From CAZCBJ01 sp964496705 (GTDB lineage: Bacteria; Chloroflexota; Anaerolineae; Anaerolineales; Anaerolineaceae), in contig CAZCBJ010000077.1 in the NCBI GenBank assembly GCA_964496705.1, positions 1-16,179 on the forward strand: 16,179 bases of DNA. The letters run 5' to 3'. Under the pieces are notes generated by a model, which made no database searches, was not told the DNA's origin, and saw nothing but the letters and a program-made list of their open reading frames with translations. Position 1 is the first letter of the stretch; every line of letters begins with the position of its first letter. Both the position numbers and the translations under genes were made by a program. Shown here one piece after another: positions 7,085 to 14,350 of this stretch.

Positions 7085-7912
7085 TCAGACTTGCGCAAGA
7101 ATGATGAAAAGGGAGGGTGAATCTTCGCCAAAATCCGCATGAAAGTTGATCTTACGGAACCCGCAATCCTCCAGGACAGCGCAGTATTCCTCCTGCGTAT
7201 ATGCCTGCAGGGACTGGGCAAAGCGTTCCACCTTGCCGTCAGGCAGTTGCACGACAAAGTGGCGCACGGTGACTGCGCGGGTTGGCTCGTCCCAGAAAGA
7301 CTCGGTCAGCACCAGATAAGGCTGCTCGCTGAACAGACCGCTCGCGGAGGTGTACCAGCCGGACTCGCGACCGATCTGGCGCACCGCCTCAAAGGTGTGC
7401 GGTTCCAGCAGCAGCCACCCGCCGGGCTTGAGCGCGGCGCGCGCCTTGCGCAGGATGGTGCGGATGTCGGCGGGTCGGAAGACGTTGAACTCGCCGTAGA
7501 TCAGCATGGCCAGATCGTGCCCTCCGCCAAAATCCGCCTCGCGCAGGTCAGCCAGTTGATAGGTACAGCGCAGGCCTTCACGCTGCGCCTGTTCACGCGC
7601 ATACTCGATCGAGGCGGGCGAATAATCCACCCCCAGGCAGGTGCAGCCCAGCCCTGCCAGGCGGCTGGCGTACAATCCCGGCCCGCAGCCCAGGTCGAGC
7701 ACCCGGCCAGGTGCGCGCGCCAGGGCATGCTCCCAGATCCATGCCACGTGGCGGTCGATCACCGCGCTGCGCCGGCTGGCGGCGTCGTGTTGCTGGGTTA
7801 GGTGCTCTTTGAGCATGCGCCGGCTGAAACCGGGCTCATACCAGGGGATGTTATCGCCCTCGCTCCAGGGAAGGGGCGGAGATTGGCGGGTGAGCAAGTC
7901 GGACAGGTTCAT
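7085..7912 (-). CDS. Class I SAM-dependent methyltransferase
   Basis: A 275-residue cytoplasmic methyltransferase. The seven-stranded Rossmann-like core shows motif I VLDLGCGPGLYA (71-82), the acidic ribose-binding residue Asp96 in GVDYSPAS, Asp122 in LADLREADF, and LKPGGWLLLE (161-170). The 70-residue N-terminal extension (PWYEPGFSRRMLKEH) and the C-terminal region after 175 are probably substrate-specific; the substrate cannot be inferred. The start at 7912 has AGGAGA 7 nt upstream, and its ATG overlaps the TGA of the endonuclease V gene as ATGA, so translation is coupled. It is the last gene of the M28 peptidase - endonuclease V - methyltransferase operon. A DNA-modifying role beside a DNA repair enzyme is possible but unsupported: no DNA methyltransferase catalytic motif (NPPY/DPPY type) is seen. 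Confidence 0.85.
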   Translation of the reverse strand: MNLSDLLTRQSPPLPWSEGDNIPWYEPGFSRRMLKEHLTQQHDAASRRSAVIDRHVAWIWEHALARAPGRVLDLGCGPGLYASRLAGLGCTCLGVDYSPASIEYAREQAQREGLRCTYQLADLREADFGGGHDLAMLIYGEFNVFRPADIRTILRKARAALKPGGWLLLEPHTFEAVRQIGRESGWYTSASGLFSEQPYLVLTESFWDEPTRAVTVRHFVVQLPDGKVERFAQSLQAYTQEEYCAVLEDCGFRKINFHADFGEDSPSLFIILAQV

Positions 7913-8580
7913 TTGCGATCTCCTGCTGCCTGGTGCGCCAGGCGGGTGGGTTCAGGCAGGCGGTAGCCCGCGCCGCAGCGCAGAACAAAATCCACCGCGC
8001 GGGGGATATCCATGCGGTGACCGGGTGAGATGAACAGCGGCTTGCAGCCGGTTCGCGTGCGCAGCACCGCGCCGATTTCACACGAGGGATCTTTTTCATC
8101 CCACAGTGGCGAACCGTCGCCACGTTGATTGCCGGGTGGGGCAAAGCTGCCGTACAGGCGCGTCTTGCCCACCCCGATGGTGGGACGCTCCAGCCAAAGG
8201 CCCATCTGGGCGGCAATGCCCATCCCGCGCGGATGAGCGATGCCCTGACCGTCGAACAGCAGCAGGTCGGGCAGCAGCGGCAGCCTGGACCAGGCATCCA
8301 GGATGACAGCCCCCTCGCGGAAGGATAGCAATCCGGGAACGTAAGGAAAGGTGACTGGCGCCTCTGCCAGCGCGCTGGCCAGCGGAACCAGGTCAGGGAA
8401 ACTCAGCACCACCACAGCCGCCCGCGACCAGTCGCCGCGCACGCTGACATCCACCCCGCCCACCGTGCGCACGGGAAGGTCCGTCCATTGCAGGACAAGC
8501 TGCGCGCGCAGGCGCTCCTGCACCTGCGCGGCTTCGGCAGGGGTCAGGTTCCAGGGATGAAGCGCATGACCCGCCACCAC
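7909..8580 (-). CDS. nfi: Endonuclease V (deoxyinosine 3'-endonuclease)
   Basis: A DNA repair enzyme that nicks DNA near deoxyinosine produced by adenine deamination. Family motifs appear in order: VGGVDVS with the first metal-binding Asp44, FPYVPGLLSFRE with Glu89, LLLFDGQGIAHPR with Asp110, GVGKTRL with Lys139, and SPGHRMD with His188, ending with the conserved-looking GYRLPEPTR. The chosen GTG start gives 223 residues and has AAGG 6 nt upstream, just after the TGA of the peptidase gene. The frame is also open to a TTG at 8598, which would overlap the peptidase by 17 nt and has a poorer ribosome-binding site; no ATG is available. The stop overlaps the methyltransferase start by 4 nt. Identity is firm; the start codon is less certain. 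Confidence 0.92.
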   Translation of the reverse strand: MVAGHALHPWNLTPAEAAQVQERLRAQLVLQWTDLPVRTVGGVDVSVRGDWSRAAVVVLSFPDLVPLASALAEAPVTFPYVPGLLSFREGAVILDAWSRLPLLPDLLLFDGQGIAHPRGMGIAAQMGLWLERPTIGVGKTRLYGSFAPPGNQRGDGSPLWDEKDPSCEIGAVLRTRTGCKPLFISPGHRMDIPRAVDFVLRCGAGYRLPEPTRLAHQAAGDRK

Positions 8581-8581
8581 T

Positions 8582-9778
8582 TCATGCCTTTCGATCAATT
8601 TCAGCGATCATCGCGCGGGTGAAGTCCCAGGTGCGCTGCATGACGGCGGGGTCCATCTTATCGAAGGTGTCGCCGGTTTGGTGCCAGTAGGGCGTTTCGC
8701 CGTCGCGCTTTTGTCCGAAGAGGGCGATGGCGGGGACGCCGGCGTTGAGGCAATCCGCCATTTCAGTGTTGCCGCCGGTGATGCTGGCCGGGTAGGCATC
8801 CCATTCCGGGTGCTCGGCAGCCAGGCGCTCAGCCAGGGCGCGCAGTTCGGGATCGCTGCGGAAAGGCACGATGATGCCCTCCTGCACCAGCCAGGCCGGT
8901 CCGGCGCAGCCGGTCATCTCGAAGACCAGCGCGCGCGGGTTGCGCATTTCCTGGCGGTGGCGGCGCAGGAAGTCGATCATGCCGTAGTGCTGCACTTCCT
9001 CGCAGCCGCTGCACACGGCGAAAACGCGCGTGTGCTCGAGCGGCTGGCGGGCGAAGGTCTCAGCCAACGCCAGCACCTGCCCCACCGCGGTGGCGTTGTC
9101 GTTGGCGCCGGCGGTGAAGGGGGTCAAGTCTGCCTGCAGGCAGACGGCCGCCAGCAGCGCAGCGCAGACCGCAGTGGGGATGGCGGCATACCACACCCAG
9201 CCCCAGCCGAAGATCAGCCCCAGCAGGAAAAGCGCAATCTGCGCCACAAACAAGACAAAGACCACGGTGGTGAATTTTTTGTATGCCTCCACCCAGGCCG
9301 GCGTGCGAAAAATGAGCGGCGTGCGCTGGGTGTCGATATGACCGACCAGGATCAGGTCCTGGCGGTGCTCGCCGGCGGGCGGGATGACGGCGAAGACATT
9401 CTGGCTCTCGCCCTTGGGCAGCAGCCAGCGGTAAGGATTGCTGAAAAATCCCAGCTCCAGCAGCTCGGAGGCCAGCACAACCAGCGAGAGGAGCAGCGCG
9501 ATCAGCGCGCTGACCCGCCCGCCGAGGGGGTAGATGATGAAAGCGGCGATCATCAACAGGCTGCCCAGCAGATGCGGCTGGAAGATGGAGCGCGCGCTGC
9601 GGAACGTCTCCCAGGTTGGCTGCAGGCCGATGCGCTGGAACTGCGCCTGGCAGTACTGCGCGCCGCGCCGCTCGCCCTGGGTGGTGGAGCCGCGCGGGCC
9701 AATGTCCACCGCCAGAGCGCGGACGTGCTCGAGCCAGCCGGCGATTGCAGATGAAAGCGGGGCTGCGGGTGAAGTCAT
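8582..9778 (-). CDS. M28 family metallopeptidase with four internal transmembrane helices
   Basis: A 398-residue zinc peptidase of the M28 (aminopeptidase) family. Metal-site motifs: His147 and Asp149 in LVGHIDT, Asp227 in GANDNATAV, Glu260-Glu261 in SGCEEVQHYG, Glu287 in FEMTG, and His366 in YWHQTGDT. Residues 1-65 look like the beginning of the peptidase domain. Two hydrophobic helices follow (about 70-86 and 89-108), then the first metal motif, then two more helices (about 171-191 and 194-214), then the rest of the active site. The catalytic domain is therefore anchored by four membrane passes; the side it faces was not determined. There is no cleavable signal peptide. The start at 9778 has GGAGG 5 nt upstream, and an extended -10 TGCTATAAT lies about 30 bp before it. 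It is the first gene of a three-gene operon and its end overlaps the start region of endonuclease V. The substrate is unknown. Confidence 0.85.
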   Translation of the reverse strand: MTSPAAPLSSAIAGWLEHVRALAVDIGPRGSTTQGERRGAQYCQAQFQRIGLQPTWETFRSARSIFQPHLLGSLLMIAAFIIYPLGGRVSALIALLLSLVVLASELLELGFFSNPYRWLLPKGESQNVFAVIPPAGEHRQDLILVGHIDTQRTPLIFRTPAWVEAYKKFTTVVFVLFVAQIALFLLGLIFGWGWVWYAAIPTAVCAALLAAVCLQADLTPFTAGANDNATAVGQVLALAETFARQPLEHTRVFAVCSGCEEVQHYGMIDFLRRHRQEMRNPRALVFEMTGCAGPAWLVQEGIIVPFRSDPELRALAERLAAEHPEWDAYPASITGGNTEMADCLNAGVPAIALFGQKRDGETPYWHQTGDTFDKMDPAVMQRTWDFTRAMIAEIDRKA

Positions 9779-9805
9779 GACTGCCTCCGGAAAAGGGATG
9801 GCGCA

Positions 9806-9814
9806 ATTATAGCA
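9806..9814 (-). promoter_or_regulatory. Extended -10 promoter for the M28 peptidase operon
   Basis: Read on the minus strand, 9814-9806 is TGCTATAAT, a full extended -10 element. Transcription should start near 9799, giving a leader of about 20 nt that contains the GGAGG site of the peptidase gene. There is no recognisable -35 box at 17 bp, where CCGGGC of a hairpin lies, which agrees with dependence on the TGn extension. Confidence 0.55.
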
Positions 9815-9816
9815 TG

Positions 9817-9834
9817 CCGGGCTTACGCGCCCGG
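9817..9834. repeat. Short inverted repeat at the peptidase promoter
   Basis: CCGGGC (9817-9822) and GCCCGG (9829-9834) form a 6-bp stem around TTACGC. It sits where the -35 box of the peptidase promoter would be on the minus strand, so it could be an operator or a roadblock. No T run follows, so a terminator is unlikely. Confidence 0.35.
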
Positions 9835-9849
9835 GATTTATCGTGAAAT

Positions 9850-9908
9850 GTTGGGTTTCGCTTGGTGATATCCAGGTCTACCGAGTCTGATGGTTCGCTC
9901 AACCCAAC
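9850..9908. repeat. Inverted repeat GTTGGGTT...AACCCAAC, possible dispersed palindromic element
   Basis: GTTGGGTTTCGCTT (9850-9863) is followed, after about 30 bp, by TTCGCTCAACCCAACC. The 8-bp outer arms pair perfectly. As I recall, a compact palindrome with the same arms and a TTTCGCTTCGCTC centre is scattered through many bacterial genomes. Here the centre seems split by an extra segment at about 9864-9893. No transposase is nearby. Confidence 0.4.
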
Positions 9909-10014
9909 CTACCTGGCTGCGCGAGGGATGAATTCGGTTATAAAATGGAACAGACCCACCTCCACGCCTGTTCACGGATGTAGCGGTTGAGGACAGCCCG
10001 GGCCAATATACGGG

Positions 10015-10020
10015 TACAAT
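10015..10020 (+). promoter_or_regulatory. Possible -10 box of the alcohol dehydrogenase gene
   Basis: TACAAT lies 41 bp before the chosen start at 10061. A weak -35 candidate AGGACA (9990-9995) is 19 bp upstream, so this is a tentative promoter. It would give a leader of about 34 nt containing the GAGGAG ribosome-binding site at 10048-10053. Confidence 0.3.
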
Positions 10021-10060
10021 GTTGAAAGAAGAAATTCTGCCAACGACGAGGAGATTCCGC

Positions 10061-11155
10061 ATGACCCCACCATCCGACCTCCCTACAACCATGCGCGCCG
10101 TGGTGTGCCACGGCCCACAGGATTACCGGCTGGAAAACGTGCCCGTGCCGCAAATCCAGGCCGGCGAGGTGCTGGTGCGCATCCTGGCTGCCGGGATCTG
10201 CGCCAGCGACATCAAGTGTTATAACGGCGCGCCGCTCTTCTGGGGCGACGCGCAGCGCAGCGGCTACTGCCAGCCGCCGATCATCGCCGGGCACGAGTTC
10301 GTCGGTGAGGTGGTGGCGCTGGGCGAGGGCGCAGCCGAGAAATACGGCCTGCAGCCGGGTGACCGGGCCATCTCGGAGCAAATTGTGCCCTGCTGGGAGT
10401 GCCGCTTCTGCCGCCGCGGGCAGTACTGGATGTGCGACGGCAAACACGACGTGTACGGCTTCCGGCAGCGCACACCGGGCGCAATGGCCGAGTACATGCG
10501 CTTTCCCGCCGATGCGATCAACCACAAGGTGCCGAAGACACTCACCCCGTGCCAGGCCGCCTACATCGAGCCGCTGGCCTGCGCCATCCACGCCGTGCAG
10601 CGCGGGCAGATCGAATTCGGCGACGTGGTGGTGGTGGCCGGTTGCGGGCCGCTGGGGCTGGGCATGCTGGCCGCAGCGCGGTTGAAAAACCCCGGCCTGC
10701 TGGTGGCGCTGGACCTGCTGCCGGGACGCCTGGCGGTGGCAGCCAAATGCGGCGCCGACCTGACCCTCAATCCCAACGAAGAGGACGCGGTGGCAAAAAT
10801 CAAGCAGCTCAGCGGCGGGTACGGCTGCGATGTGTACATCGAAGCCACCGGTCAGCCCTCCGGGGTCACGCAGGGCTTGCAGATGATCCGGCGGCTGGGC
10901 ACCTTCGTTGAATTCTCAGTGTTCGCCGAGCCGGCCACGCTGGATTGGACGATCATCGGCGACACCAAGGAATTGAACATCCACGGCGCACACCTGGGAC
11001 CGTACTGCTACCCGCTGGCGATTGACATGCTGGTCCACCGGCAGGTGCCGGTGGACGATATCGTCACCCACGCCTCCTCCTTCGAGCAGCATGCCGAGGC
11101 CTTCGCCCTGGTGCACAGCGCAAAAGATTCGATCAAAGTGGTGTTGACGCCGTGA
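10061..11155 (+). CDS. Zinc-dependent alcohol dehydrogenase, erythritol/L-threitol dehydrogenase-like
   Basis: A 364-residue NAD(P)-dependent medium-chain dehydrogenase that probably oxidises a polyol. The catalytic zinc site is Cys47 (GICASDIK), His78-Glu79 (GHEF) and Glu170 (EPLACA). A structural zinc site is formed by Cys111, 114, 117 and 125 (CWECRFC...C). The nucleotide motif AGCGPLGLG begins at 193. The stretches VVCHGPQDYRLE, SEQIVPCWECRFC and LGPYCYP closely resemble erythritol/L-threitol dehydrogenases as I remember them; sorbitol or threonine dehydrogenases are the alternatives. The start at 10061 has GAGGAG 7 nt upstream. The in-frame ATG at 10019 overlaps a -10 box and was rejected, and the ATG at 10091 lacks a ribosome site. 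The stop TGA forms the loop of a small CGCCG/CGGCG hairpin (11148-11160). The gene converges on the next one with a 9-bp gap. Confidence 0.85.
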   Translation: MTPPSDLPTTMRAVVCHGPQDYRLENVPVPQIQAGEVLVRILAAGICASDIKCYNGAPLFWGDAQRSGYCQPPIIAGHEFVGEVVALGEGAAEKYGLQPGDRAISEQIVPCWECRFCRRGQYWMCDGKHDVYGFRQRTPGAMAEYMRFPADAINHKVPKTLTPCQAAYIEPLACAIHAVQRGQIEFGDVVVVAGCGPLGLGMLAAARLKNPGLLVALDLLPGRLAVAAKCGADLTLNPNEEDAVAKIKQLSGGYGCDVYIEATGQPSGVTQGLQMIRRLGTFVEFSVFAEPATLDWTIIGDTKELNIHGAHLGPYCYPLAIDMLVHRQVPVDDIVTHASSFEQHAEAFALVHSAKDSIKVVLTP

Positions 11156-11164
11156 CGGCGAACC

Positions 11165-11770
11165 TCACAGCTTCACCCCGTTCCGGGTCAAGTAATCACT
11201 CACCGCGCTGTCATCGGTCAATCCCTCTTCCAGGAAAGCGCGGTAGATGAAATATCCGCTGAAAGCCGGCGTGCGCAGCTCAGCGGTCAGAATGGACGCC
11301 TTATAGCAAATGATCTGCTCGCGCAAAGCGGGTGTCATCAGCGCCTGGAAGCGGCGCATCTCAACCATGTGGCTTTCGATCACTGCGTCATCCAGGAACC
11401 AGATGTCAATCTTCCAGGGCTGTCCCCAACCGCCGGTGTGAATCTCTGGTTTCAGGTACAGGCCGTCCGGCAGGCGAGGCGAATCGGATTTGAGGAAATG
11501 CACCCGTTTGACCCATGGGTGGCTGGCGAAGCGCGCGGCAGCCTGGAAGATACCTTCCAAAGGCGCGCTTGAGACATATAGATCAATATCCGGGTGGATC
11601 AGCGTGTCCAGAAAGTAACTTCCCGTGGGCGTCACTCGCCCGCAGGCGCCCAGGATATCAAAGACGCCCAGCTCGGTCAGGACGAAATCGGCTTCTTGCC
11701 GGAGCCGGGCGGAACGTTCCAGGGGTAGTATCGCATGCGGGTTGGGGCGGGGACTGAAATCCATTTGCAT
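11165..11770 (-). CDS. Nucleotidyltransferase-fold protein of unknown function
   Basis: A 201-residue protein with the hallmarks of the polymerase-beta-like nucleotidyltransferase fold: Gly50-Ser51 in TPTGSYF, the metal-binding pair Asp61-x-Asp63 in HPDIDLYV, and a third carboxylate Asp122 in WKIDIWFLDD. Such proteins transfer nucleotides to proteins, RNA or small molecules. The larger spacing between GS and DxD than in minimal MNT toxins, and the absence of a HEPN or antitoxin partner, suggest an uncharacterised stand-alone branch. No signal peptide or membrane helix is seen. The start at 11770 has only a weak GAG-rich leader; Met3 at 11764 is an alternative. It lies back to back with the large membrane protein (50-bp gap) and converges on the alcohol dehydrogenase. 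The fold call is fairly good; the substrate is not known. Confidence 0.65.
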   Translation of the reverse strand: MQMDFSPRPNPHAILPLERSARLRQEADFVLTELGVFDILGACGRVTPTGSYFLDTLIHPDIDLYVSSAPLEGIFQAAARFASHPWVKRVHFLKSDSPRLPDGLYLKPEIHTGGWGQPWKIDIWFLDDAVIESHMVEMRRFQALMTPALREQIICYKASILTAELRTPAFSGYFIYRAFLEEGLTDDSAVSDYLTRNGVKL

Positions 11771-11807
11771 CTCTCACTTGTGTTTTTTGCGCGGGTTCTG
11801 GGAGAAT

Positions 11808-11813
11808 TATAAT
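11808..11813 (+). promoter_or_regulatory. Consensus -10 box directly before the membrane protein gene
   Basis: TATAAT ends 7 bp before the ATG at 11821. Transcription from it would start at or next to the first base of the start codon, which suggests a leaderless mRNA. No good -35 box is found 16-18 bp upstream; the region is T-rich (11781-11788). Confidence 0.4.
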
Positions 11814-11820
11814 TGACACG

Positions 11821-14295
11821 ATGATCAGGATGCGAGCTGTTCTCGATCGGCTGGGGAAAAAACCCGTGGCGCATACGGGGCTGGTGCTGTGGTTTGGGCT
11901 GAGCGGCCTGATGGGGTTGCTGGCGGCAGCTTGCCTGCTGATGATGCGCAGGTCGCAGGAGGCCTGGTTCCTGGGCATCTCGGCCCAACGTTGGCTGGCG
12001 GCGGGACTGCTGGCTGCTGTGGCGGCGGGATTGATTTTCCTGGCGCAACGGGCTGCGCGCAAGGAAATCTTTGCCGGCGCCCTGACCGCGCTGCTCGGCA
12101 GACCAGCGGTGTTTCTGCTGATCAGCCATTGCGCAGCCCTGGGGGGCATTCTCGCCTGGTGTTTGCTGTTCGGCTGGGAACGGCTGTTTGCTCCCTGGCT
12201 TAGTGCCTACCAACTCATTTTTCAACAGATGCTGCCGGCGGCTACCTGGCTCTTACTGCTGTGCATCCTTTCGGCCATTGGGCTGTGGTTGATCCGCCGG
12301 CAGAACCCGGCTCCTGCGCAAACGGCGCAGGCTGAGCCGGTCAGACAAAAGGTCTGGCAAACGTTATGGCAGATTGGGGCGGTGCTGTTTTCGCTGGCGT
12401 TGTACGCGCTGCTATTGTGGGCGCCGCTGTCCAAGGCACTGGGTTATCTGGCGCGTTATGACCTGGTACTGCTCAGCCCGCCGCTGCTCCTGATTTTTTA
12501 CCTGGCATTCCGGCATCCCGGCTGGAAATCAGACTGGCTCGGCTTGACTATTGCGCTGTTAATCTTCGGACTGGGCATGGCCGCGCTGTGGATTTCGGGG
12601 ATCAGTGAAGAACCTATCGTCGCCGGCCTGTTTCCATATAAAGATCCTTCAGCCTATTACCTGGACGCGCTGCGCTTGATCATCGGTAAGCCCATTCAGG
12701 ACTGGGGCGGTAGACCGCTGTTCACCGGCTTTCTGAGCACGCTGCTGAGGCTGACCGGACAGAATTTGCAGGTCTCACTGGCGATTCTGACTGCGGTCAG
12801 CGCGCTGACCGCCTTNNNNNNNNNNNNNNNNNNNNNNNNNNNNNNNNNNNNNNNNNNNNNNNNNNNNNNNNNNNNNNNNNNNNNNNNNNNNNNNNNNNNN
12901 GCCTTCCTGGCCGCCCGCGAAGTGCGGCGCAGCTTTGGCCCCGCGTCGGGAGCCTTGATCCTGTATCTACTATTTATCTATTACCGCCAGATCAGCGGCT
13001 CAACACAAACCGAGAACCTTGGATTGGCACTCGGCGCGCTGGGGCTGACCTTCCTGCTGCGTGGCGCACGGCTGAAACACCTGGGCTTTTGCCTGGCTGG
13101 TCTGTTTTGGACAGCGTTGGGGCTGAACGCCCGCCCAGGTCCGTTCTTCATCCTGCCGCTGCTGATGCTGTGGATGGGGCTGGCGTTTGCCGGCTTCAAG
13201 CGGTTCGGCCGACTGGTGAGCATAGGACTGCTGGGCGCTGGGGTTGTGTTGTTGACCTTTGTTCTCAATTATGCGCTCATTCGCACCATTTCCAACCCCA
13301 CCTCGGCGATGTTCTCGCGCTTTCCGCACACACTCTACGGCCTGGCGGTGGGCGGGGCAAGCTGGCAGCAGGTGTATGAGGACCATCCCGAGGCTGTCGA
13401 CCTGCCAGAGAAGGAGCAGGTGCGCGCAATCTATAACCTGGCCTGGGAAGCCATCCGCGCCCGCCCGGACCGATTCTTACGCGGCGTGATTCGTTTTTTT
13501 AAGGATTTTTTCAACCTGACATCCGGCGCATTCACCTTCGTGCGCGATTGGATGAGCCTGGAGGCGGTTAAGCTGAGCCGGGGCGGTTTATTCGCCCTGG
13601 GTTTGCTTGGGTTGGTATTCTTGTTCCTGCGACCCCGGCGCCTGGCGCACACGATGATCCTGCTGGGACTGGTTGGCGTCCTGCTTTCGCTGCCCTTCGT
13701 GCCGGCGCGCGATTCCAACTACATGCGCACTTACGCTGCGGTGATGCCGTGGATCCTGCTCGTTCCGGCGCTGGGTGTGCGGCTGCCCAACCTGCTCTAC
13801 AAGGATGTCTCTCCCGCGGGCTTCGATGAGTCACCAGCTTTACGCTCGCCCACTTTTTGGATCGCGGCGGCGCTGACGATCGTGGTCATCGGCGGACCTT
13901 ATGCTGTCAAAGGTCTGGCCCGCCCGTTGGATTTTGACCGTACCTCCTGCCCACCGCCCTATAAAACCCATTTCGTGCGCCTCAACCCGGGAGCCTACAT
14001 CCGCATCGTCGCCGACAATGCCCGGGCAAGGTCGCAGCTGCCCGACTTGCGCATCAGCGAACTGACCCACAGCGTCAACGATTTCGCATACCGTGGGGTG
14101 TTTGCCGCCCAGCCATACCAAGCGAATATCATCTTTGTCCACACGATTGACCTGATCAGCGGGGGCAGGCTTTGGACATTGATCCCGGCAGAGGGGCTGC
14201 CGCTGGATGGGCAGGTGGTGCGGCTGTGCGGACAGGCCGGGGAAGATGGCAATTTCTTCCTCACTGCGAGTTTTGACCAATTGATCAGCCGGTAA
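11821..14295 (+). CDS. Large polytopic membrane protein, probably GT-C-like glycosyltransferase (interrupted by an assembly gap)
   Basis: About 824 residues with roughly a dozen hydrophobic helices (for example 18-42, 57-75, 94-118, 138-158, 185-205 and 239-260) and a C-terminal soluble region of about 140 residues. A loop with YKDPSAYYLDALRL (273-286) and acidic residues, followed by GRPLFTGFLSTLLRL, recalls the first extracytoplasmic loop of GT-C enzymes that use lipid-linked sugars. No family can be named with confidence. The run of 85 N (12816-12900) removes about 28 codons, but the same frame is open on both sides, so this is very probably one gene. A TATAAT box ends 7 bp before the ATG, and no ribosome-binding site is found at useful distance; an ATG at 11830 is a possible alternative start. 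It is flanked by a divergent nucleotidyltransferase-like gene and a TetR gene and seems to be transcribed alone. Confidence 0.65.
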   Translation: MIRMRAVLDRLGKKPVAHTGLVLWFGLSGLMGLLAAACLLMMRRSQEAWFLGISAQRWLAAGLLAAVAAGLIFLAQRAARKEIFAGALTALLGRPAVFLLISHCAALGGILAWCLLFGWERLFAPWLSAYQLIFQQMLPAATWLLLLCILSAIGLWLIRRQNPAPAQTAQAEPVRQKVWQTLWQIGAVLFSLALYALLLWAPLSKALGYLARYDLVLLSPPLLLIFYLAFRHPGWKSDWLGLTIALLIFGLGMAALWISGISEEPIVAGLFPYKDPSAYYLDALRLIIGKPIQDWGGRPLFTGFLSTLLRLTGQNLQVSLAILTAVSALTAXXXXXXXXXXXXXXXXXXXXXXXXXXXXXAFLAAREVRRSFGPASGALILYLLFIYYRQISGSTQTENLGLALGALGLTFLLRGARLKHLGFCLAGLFWTALGLNARPGPFFILPLLMLWMGLAFAGFKRFGRLVSIGLLGAGVVLLTFVLNYALIRTISNPTSAMFSRFPHTLYGLAVGGASWQQVYEDHPEAVDLPEKEQVRAIYNLAWEAIRARPDRFLRGVIRFFKDFFNLTSGAFTFVRDWMSLEAVKLSRGGLFALGLLGLVFLFLRPRRLAHTMILLGLVGVLLSLPFVPARDSNYMRTYAAVMPWILLVPALGVRLPNLLYKDVSPAGFDESPALRSPTFWIAAALTIVVIGGPYAVKGLARPLDFDRTSCPPPYKTHFVRLNPGAYIRIVADNARARSQLPDLRISELTHSVNDFAYRGVFAAQPYQANIIFVHTIDLISGGRLWTLIPAEGLPLDGQVVRLCGQAGEDGNFFLTASFDQLISR
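12816..12900. other. Assembly gap of 85 N
   Basis: Unresolved bases inside the membrane protein gene. The reading frame is kept across the gap at its stated length, so the estimate may be right or right modulo three. Confidence 0.98.
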
Positions 14296-14310
14296 TTGGT
14301 TTTTCGGCTG
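14286..14310. other. Weak hairpin at the end of the membrane protein gene
   Basis: CAGCCG (14286-14291) and CGGCTG (14305-14310) form a 6-bp stem with a 13-nt loop containing the stop codon TAA and a run of T. The T run is in the loop rather than after the stem, so termination by this element is doubtful. Confidence 0.25.
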
Positions 14311-14319
14311 CCCGGGGGA

Positions 14320-14347
14320 TTGACAAAAGTCGCTACATGCTTATAAT
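14320..14347 (+). promoter_or_regulatory. Consensus promoter of the TetR-ABC transporter operon
   Basis: TTGACA (14320-14325) and TATAAT (14342-14347) match the sigma70 consensus exactly, with a 16-bp spacer. The expected start near 14354 lies inside the palindrome at 14351-14364, so a bound dimer would block initiation. Confidence 0.85.
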
Positions 14348-14350
14348 ATG

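Larger units (their letters stand above)
9779..10060. other. Divergent intergenic region with promoters and inverted repeats
   Basis: This 282-bp stretch separates the minus-strand peptidase operon from the plus-strand alcohol dehydrogenase. It holds the extended -10 element at 9806-9814, a short hairpin CCGGGC/GCCCGG (9817-9834), a wider inverted repeat GTTGGGTT/AACCCAAC (9850-9908) and a possible -10 box TACAAT at 10015-10020. No gene or RNA was recognised. The ATG at 10019 overlaps the -10 box and is not taken as a start. Confidence 0.6.

Noticed and set aside
7085..8580. Methyltransferase plus endonuclease V as a restriction-like defence system
   Set aside because: Endonuclease V is a housekeeping inosine repair enzyme, and the methyltransferase lacks DNA methyltransferase motifs; no specificity or helicase subunit is present.
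8678..9754. Long plus-strand open frame opposite the M28 peptidase
   Set aside because: It is an antisense shadow caused by high GC; it has no family motifs and lies wholly opposite a well-supported gene.
10019..10060. Upstream ATG for the alcohol dehydrogenase
   Set aside because: It overlaps a possible -10 box and lacks a ribosome-binding site, while GAGGAG precedes the ATG at 10061.
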